NCBI GenBank assembly: GCA_003096255.1
Contig: PIXS01000071.1
Span: 1-8,857 of the forward strand
Reading direction: 5' to 3'
Length of the DNA stretch: 8,857 bases
Source of the DNA: Candidatus Bathyarchaeum sp.
GTDB lineage: Archaea > Thermoproteota > Bathyarchaeia > Bathyarchaeales > Bathyarchaeaceae
Below are positions 5,956 to 8,857 of the stretch, piece after piece. The stretch's first letter is position 1, and the number at the start of each line of letters is the position of its first letter. Below the pieces are notes generated by a model. The model worked only from the letters and a program-made list of their open reading frames with translations, had not been told where the DNA came from and ran no database searches. The position numbers were made by a program, and so were the translations under genes.

Positions 5956-7254
5956 TTGAGTGGAAAGCTGTTTCTCTCAAGTTTGGCTGTTTTTGTTTTG
6001 TTAAGTTCATGTTTGGTTGTTTTGGTTGAAGCAGATTCTTCAATGTGGGTTCAGACATATGGAGGAACAGAAGCTGAAACGGCTGAGTCGCTGGTTGAGA
6101 CGTTGGATGGAGGCTACGCATTAGGTGGGCGTACAGAATCTTTTGGTGCTGGAAATGAAGATGTTTGGTTGGTTAAAACTGATGAGTTTGGGAACATGGA
6201 GTGGAATCGAACATACGGAGGAACAGGTTATGACAGTGCAGAGTCCTTGGTTCGAACAGTTGATGGAGGATATGCAATAGCAGGCGAAACAGGCTCTTTT
6301 GGTGCTGGAAGCGATGATGCTTGGTTAATCAAAACTGACGCATCTGGAAACGTGGAATGGAACCAAACATACGGAGGAACATGGCCTGACGGCTTTAATT
6401 CGTTGATTGTAACATCTGATGGAGGATATGCCCTAGCGGGTTACACAGAATCGTTCGCTACTGTAGACCCAGATATAACCCCACTCCCTAGTAGACCAAG
6501 TGATTTTTGGTTAGTTAAGACAGATGTATCTGGAAACATAGTTTGGAACCAAACATACGGAGGAGGAACAGATAGTGAAATTGCTTTTTCGGTGGTTGAG
6601 GCTTCCGATGGAGGATATGCCCTTGTTGGCGGCGGACTTTTTGTTAAAACTGACGAAGTTGGGAACATGGAATGGAACCAAACATTGGAGGGCGGAGGTA
6701 GGTCGTTGCTTTCGACTTCTGATGGTGGATACGTAATAGCAGGCACCAAAGAACCTGATTTTTGGTTAGTTAAGACAGATGTGTCTGGAACCGTGGAATG
6801 GAACCAAACATACGGAGGAATGGATAGTGATAATGCTTATTCAGTTGTTGCAACGTTTGATGGCGGCTACGCGATAGCAGGCTATACACAGTCTTTTGCT
6901 GTTGGAACAGTCAATTGTTGGTTCGTTAAGACTGACGAGTTTGGGAACATGGAATGGAACCAAACATACGGAATAAACGAATTTAATCGTGCTTTCTCGC
7001 TGATTACGACGTCTGATGGAGGATATGCAATAGCAGGCAGAATATATCATTCTGATGCGGGAGACAGTGATTTTTTACTGTTGAAAACGAATGAATATGG
7101 TGTTGTTCCAGAGTACTCCTCATGGCTCATCCCAACACTATTGTTGGCTACAACCGTGATCATCGTAATCAACAAAAAGAAACACATGGTGGGGTCGCGG
7201 GGATTTGAACCCCGGACCTCGCGCGCCCCGGGCGCGAATCTTAGTCCATGCTAG
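5956..7254 (+). CDS. Secreted, membrane-anchored beta-propeller protein with tRNA-antisense tail
   Basis: A 432-residue surface protein. A signal peptide (1-26, hydrophobic LFLSSLAVFVLLSSCLVVLV) is followed by seven repeats of about 40-60 residues (30-382). The consensus is EWNQTYGG, a variable part, S-DGGYAIAG, then D-WLVKTD-GN, suggesting a seven-bladed propeller facing the outside. Asn-Gln-Thr or Asn-Arg-Thr sequons recur at the start of blades 2-7, so it is probably N-glycosylated. VPEYSSW (384-390), a hydrophobic helix (391-406) and KKK form a C-terminal anchor, like PEF/PEY-type sorting tails seen in other archaea. The natural protein should end there. The last 22 or so residues (GSRGFEPRTSRAPG and on) are the antisense of tRNA-Pro and have no protein meaning. 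The start is TTG with AGGGGAG six nt upstream. Ligand and role are unknown. Confidence 0.85.
   Translation: MSGKLFLSSLAVFVLLSSCLVVLVEADSSMWVQTYGGTEAETAESLVETLDGGYALGGRTESFGAGNEDVWLVKTDEFGNMEWNRTYGGTGYDSAESLVRTVDGGYAIAGETGSFGAGSDDAWLIKTDASGNVEWNQTYGGTWPDGFNSLIVTSDGGYALAGYTESFATVDPDITPLPSRPSDFWLVKTDVSGNIVWNQTYGGGTDSEIAFSVVEASDGGYALVGGGLFVKTDEVGNMEWNQTLEGGGRSLLSTSDGGYVIAGTKEPDFWLVKTDVSGTVEWNQTYGGMDSDNAYSVVATFDGGYAIAGYTQSFAVGTVNCWFVKTDEFGNMEWNQTYGINEFNRAFSLITTSDGGYAIAGRIYHSDAGDSDFLLLKTNEYGVVPEYSSWLIPTLLLATTVIIVINKKKHMVGSRGFEPRTSRAPGANLSPC
6043..7101 (+). repeat. Seven in-frame coding repeats (propeller blades)
   Basis: Units of roughly 125-185 bp repeat seven times. Similarity is strong even at the DNA level around the TGGAACCAAACATACGGAGG-type segment that encodes WNQTYGG. 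Blades 4 and 5 are shortened, and blade 3 carries a proline-rich insertion (about residues 170-182). Such DNA repeats allow blade number to change by recombination. Confidence 0.8.
7187..7211 (-). repeat. Inferred attachment core within tRNA-Pro
   Basis: These 25 bp (CCA end through T-loop) are exactly repeated at 5813-5837 and imperfectly at 5237-5260 and 1160-1184. Sharp loss of identity on the 5' side of the T-loop in every copy marks the edge of the shared core. tRNA 3' ends from the T-loop onward are a well-known target class for tyrosine integrases. The use as att is inferred; no integrase gene lies in the window. Confidence 0.5.
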
Positions 7255-7265
7255 ACCACGACCCC
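7187..7265 (-). tRNA. tRNA-Pro (anticodon GGG)
   Basis: A complete cloverleaf on the minus strand. The acceptor GGGGTCG (7265-7259) pairs with CGACCCC (7197-7191). The D stem is GTCT/AGAT, the anticodon stem CGCGC/GCGCG (7236-7232, 7224-7220), and the loop CCGGGGC has anticodon GGG at 7229-7227. The variable loop is AGGTC, and the T arm CGGGG-TTCAAAT-CCCCG is perfect. The discriminator is A7190 and the CCA end is encoded (7189-7187). No intron is present. Position 33 is C instead of U. It decodes CCC/CCU proline codons. Its 3' end is the source of repeats A, B and C, and its 3' 68 bp overlap the end of the propeller ORF in antisense. Confidence 0.97.
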
Positions 7266-7300
7266 AGACAAGGACAGAACTATTAACACATTATTTGTGC

Positions 7301-7308
7301 TTAAAAAC
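7301..7308 (-). promoter_or_regulatory. Possible TATA box of tRNA-Pro
   Basis: On the minus strand GTTTTTAA lies about 40 bp before the first tRNA base, which would place transcription start near 7278 with a short leader. The spacing is normal for an archaeal tRNA; the match to a TATA consensus is moderate. Confidence 0.4.
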
Positions 7309-7327
7309 GTTAAGCCAATCAAAATCA

Positions 7328-7372
7328 TATTAGGAGCCTAATAGCAGAAGATTGTTGAAAAATAGCTTTTTC
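7328..7372. repeat. Palindrome-bearing direct repeat, copy 1
   Basis: A 16-bp palindrome, TATTAGGAGCCTAATA (7328-7343), is followed after 7 nt by ATTGTTGAAAA (7351-7361). A small inverted repeat GAAAAA/TTTTTC (7357-7362 and 7367-7372) comes next. The same arrangement recurs 92 bp further on with the same internal spacing. The palindrome has only a 2-bp centre, so it suits a DNA-binding dimer better than an RNA hairpin. It lies upstream of tRNA-Pro and downstream of the glycosyltransferase. Confidence 0.6.
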
Positions 7373-7419
7373 CTGTTTTTCTGCACACTATAACTTTCTG
7401 CCTTCTACATCCTTGACCA

Positions 7420-7463
7420 TATTAGGAACCTAATAGAGGTACATTGTTGAAAACAGTACTTTC
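7420..7463. repeat. Palindrome-bearing direct repeat, copy 2
   Basis: TATTAGGAACCTAATA (7420-7435) differs from copy 1 only at the centre. The ATTGTTGAAAA block at 7443-7453 has the same 7-nt spacing and is followed by a weaker GAAA/TTTC repeat. Conservation of both blocks while the intervening 7 nt differ argues that the blocks, not simple recent duplication, are what is kept. Confidence 0.6.
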
Positions 7464-7498
7464 TCAAGAAAAACGGCTCAACAGCATCAGTCTGTTAT

Positions 7499-8212
7499 CT
7501 AGAAACCAGATGTTGGTTTAGTTGTGTTTTTTGAGGTTAGTCCTGCGATGACTATTCTTCGGAGTATCTTCAAGCCATGTATGAAACTCAGTTTCTTTTT
7601 GCCGAGCCGTTTTCTGTACTTGATGGGCAATTCCACAATTTTGTAGCCTAATCGGTCAATGTGGTGATTCAGCTCTGCTTCAATGTCAAAGCCATCAGAT
7701 TCGGGTTTCCAGCCCTTCAGCAAATCAAATCGGATGAGTCTCAGTCCAGTGTATGGGTCATTCAAGGTTATGCCGTTGAAGACTCTTTGAACAAAACCCA
7801 AAATCCTGTTTCCAACATAAAACTGGTTCCGATCAGACTCTTTTTCGTACTTTTTGCTGAATCTGTCGCCTAGAACCATGCCAACATTAGGACTTAAATT
7901 GAGAACACAGATCATCTCTTTAATGTGCTTAGCTGGATAGGTGTAATCGGCATCGGTGAGGGCAACATATAATGTATCCCCATTAAGCTGATCCAGCCCT
8001 TGAGAAATTGCGCTTCCTTTGCCTTTTCCCCTCTGAATCACTATCTCTGCCCCAAGGTCTTTGGCCAGTTCAAGGGTTCTGTCTGAACTGTTTCCATCAA
8101 CAACCAGCAGGTTTGGTTTGTTCAGCACTTCTTTTAGTTCACAAAGTGTCGGCACTATACCCTCTTCTTCATTGTAGGCTGCAACAACAACTGTAAGAGA
8201 GGGAGAAATCAA
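7499..8212 (-). CDS. GT2-family glycosyltransferase (dolichyl-phosphate sugar synthase-like)
   Basis: A 237-residue GT-A fold glycosyltransferase of family 2. The N-terminal nucleotide-sugar site reads TVVVAAYNEEEGI (7-19), LLVVDGNSSDRT (35-46) and RGKGKGSAISQGL (61-73). The metal-binding DxD is Asp87-Ala-Asp89. Later blocks match DPM1-like enzymes: GDRF (115-118), DPYTGLRLIRFDLL (152-165), the GFDIEAELNHHI (174-185) acceptor/catalytic region and ELPIKYRKRLGKKKLS (194-209). No C-terminal membrane helices are present, as in soluble dolichyl-phosphate mannose or glucose synthases. It probably charges a lipid phosphate with a sugar for protein glycosylation at the membrane surface; the sugar is not determinable. 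The start is TTG 8212, with AGGAG about 10 nt upstream; no better start exists before the in-frame stop. A link to the sequon-rich propeller is suggestive only. Confidence 0.9.
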   Translation of the reverse strand: MISPSLTVVVAAYNEEEGIVPTLCELKEVLNKPNLLVVDGNSSDRTLELAKDLGAEIVIQRGKGKGSAISQGLDQLNGDTLYVALTDADYTYPAKHIKEMICVLNLSPNVGMVLGDRFSKKYEKESDRNQFYVGNRILGFVQRVFNGITLNDPYTGLRLIRFDLLKGWKPESDGFDIEAELNHHIDRLGYKIVELPIKYRKRLGKKKLSFIHGLKILRRIVIAGLTSKNTTKPTSGF

Positions 8213-8643
8213 GCTAGAACAACTCCTGACAAGCTTTGTTGCTAAGTGAGAAACTATCTAATAAAGAGGGAAGAAACACAACTCTAGAAGATAGTTCTAT
8301 TTTTTGTGCATTTAATATAGCAAAAGTGGAAAACACCCAACGTTGTTCAGTTTTCTTTTTAGGTCCATTTAGGATTAGCAACATGTTCAGCAATTCTAAT
8401 GTTCAAAGAAACACTACCAAGAAGCGTTCAAATCACACTTTTAAAGTAGAGGGCTAAAACTAAACCCTGAAACTAACCAAAAATCACACAAAAAGCTCAA
8501 GATTTAGGGCATTTCAGCGTTTAGAACATGCATGCTAAAAGATAGTACATTTTTTTCACCAGATTCATTTAGATAATATTTTTATTTTCGGAACATACCA
8601 TAAATGTTTTTAGTAGAACTATTTGCTCAATTGTGGATTGTAA
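8213..8643. other. Intergenic stretch between glycosyltransferase and methylthiotransferase
   Basis: The two genes diverge from here. An open frame at 8236-8457 (73 residues, TTG start) has no ribosome binding site and no recognisable pattern, so I do not call it. An 8-bp inverted repeat, AACTATCT (8252-8259) and AGATAGTT (8289-8296), lies upstream of the glycosyltransferase. A/T-rich TTTATTAG (minus, near 8262) and CATAAATG (plus, 8599-8606) are candidate TATA boxes for the two genes. Confidence 0.4.
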
Positions 8644-8857
8644 ATGACCGAAAAACCAGAAAAATTCTACATATACTCCCGAAATTGCCCTAGAAGGGTT
8701 CTAGCCTCTTCAAGGAATTTCAAATATTTTATTCAGAACGGTTTAAGCGAAGTTAACAATCCAAAAGATGCTGACCTGATAGTTATCCATTCTTGTGGTG
8801 CTTTTAATTTAACTGAAGAATTTTCGCTTGAAACAATAAAAAAAGTCTTGGACGTCA
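8644..8857 (+). CDS. MiaB/RimO-like methylthiotransferase, N-terminal part (runs off window)
   Basis: 71 residues of the N-terminal methylthiotransferase (UPF0004) domain are visible. Cys15 (SRNCPRR) and Cys51 (IVIHSCGAF) are 36 residues apart, the same spacing as Cys10 and Cys46 that ligate the auxiliary 4Fe-4S cluster in E. coli MiaB. PKDADLIVIHSCGAFN (40-55) fits the family block D-A-D-L-I-V-I-N-T-C, with His-Ser in place of the usual Asn-Thr. The third cluster Cys, the radical SAM CxxxCxxC motif and the TRAM domain would lie beyond the window. Full-length family members modify tRNA A37 or a ribosomal protein; archaeal forms usually make ms2t6A (MtaB/e-MtaB type), but the opening residues here are divergent, so the exact substrate is open. 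No clear Shine-Dalgarno site; CATAAATG at 8599-8606 would give a short leader. Confidence 0.75.
   Translation, partial: MTEKPEKFYIYSRNCPRRVLASSRNFKYFIQNGLSEVNNPKDADLIVIHSCGAFNLTEEFSLETIKKVLDV

Noticed and set aside
8236..8457. Plus-strand ORF of 73 codons
   Set aside because: It has a TTG start without a ribosome binding site and unremarkable composition with no recognisable motif, in a region that looks like a divergent promoter zone.
1..8857. CRISPR array, rRNA or insertion sequence
   Set aside because: No regularly spaced short repeats, no rRNA core sequence, and no transposase or terminal inverted repeats were found.

Overview
The window looks archaeal. It has TATA-box promoters, a strong GGAGGTGA ribosome binding site, a proline tRNA with an encoded CCA end, a divergent pair of a PadR regulator and a small Cys/His protein, an archaeal-type hyuA/hyuB operon, and a secreted protein ending in a VPEYSSW-helix-KKK anchor. 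As I recall, such anchors are common in Bathyarchaeia and some methanogens. A Bathyarchaeia-like Thermoproteota is my best guess, but no marker gene here settles it.

Layout: (1) 1-541: a small Cys/His-rich protein on the minus strand (cut by the window edge) and a PadR regulator on the plus strand diverge from a shared promoter with two near-identical operators. (2) 692-1057: a single-domain cupin on the minus strand. (3) 1418-5106: hyuA and hyuB, overlapping by ATGA, encode the two subunits of an ATP-dependent hydantoinase/oxoprolinase-type enzyme of unknown substrate. (4) 5454-5699: a small unrecognised ORF. (5) 5956-7254: a secreted, seven-repeat beta-propeller with a repeated N-glycosylation sequon and a C-terminal membrane anchor. 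(6) 7187-7265: tRNA-Pro(GGG) on the minus strand, entered by the end of the propeller ORF. (7) 7328-7463: a duplicated palindrome-bearing unit. (8) 7499-8212: a GT2 glycosyltransferase on the minus strand. (9) 8644 to the end: the N-terminus of a MiaB-like methylthiotransferase.

The most unusual feature is a series of three partial copies of the 3' end of the tRNA-Pro gene (1160-1231, 5237-5312, 5813-5886). All lie on the 3' side of the intact tRNA and in its orientation. Each copy keeps the T-loop to CCA part and then continues into a second conserved stretch that is not tRNA and ends in a T-run. The segments between the copies each hold one plus-strand transcription unit: hyuAB, the small ORF, and the propeller. 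This is the pattern expected if related elements integrated one after another into the 3' end of tRNA-Pro, leaving att-like scars, but no integrase is present in the window. The propeller ORF has lost its own stop and reads into the antisense of the tRNA, which fits the same history.
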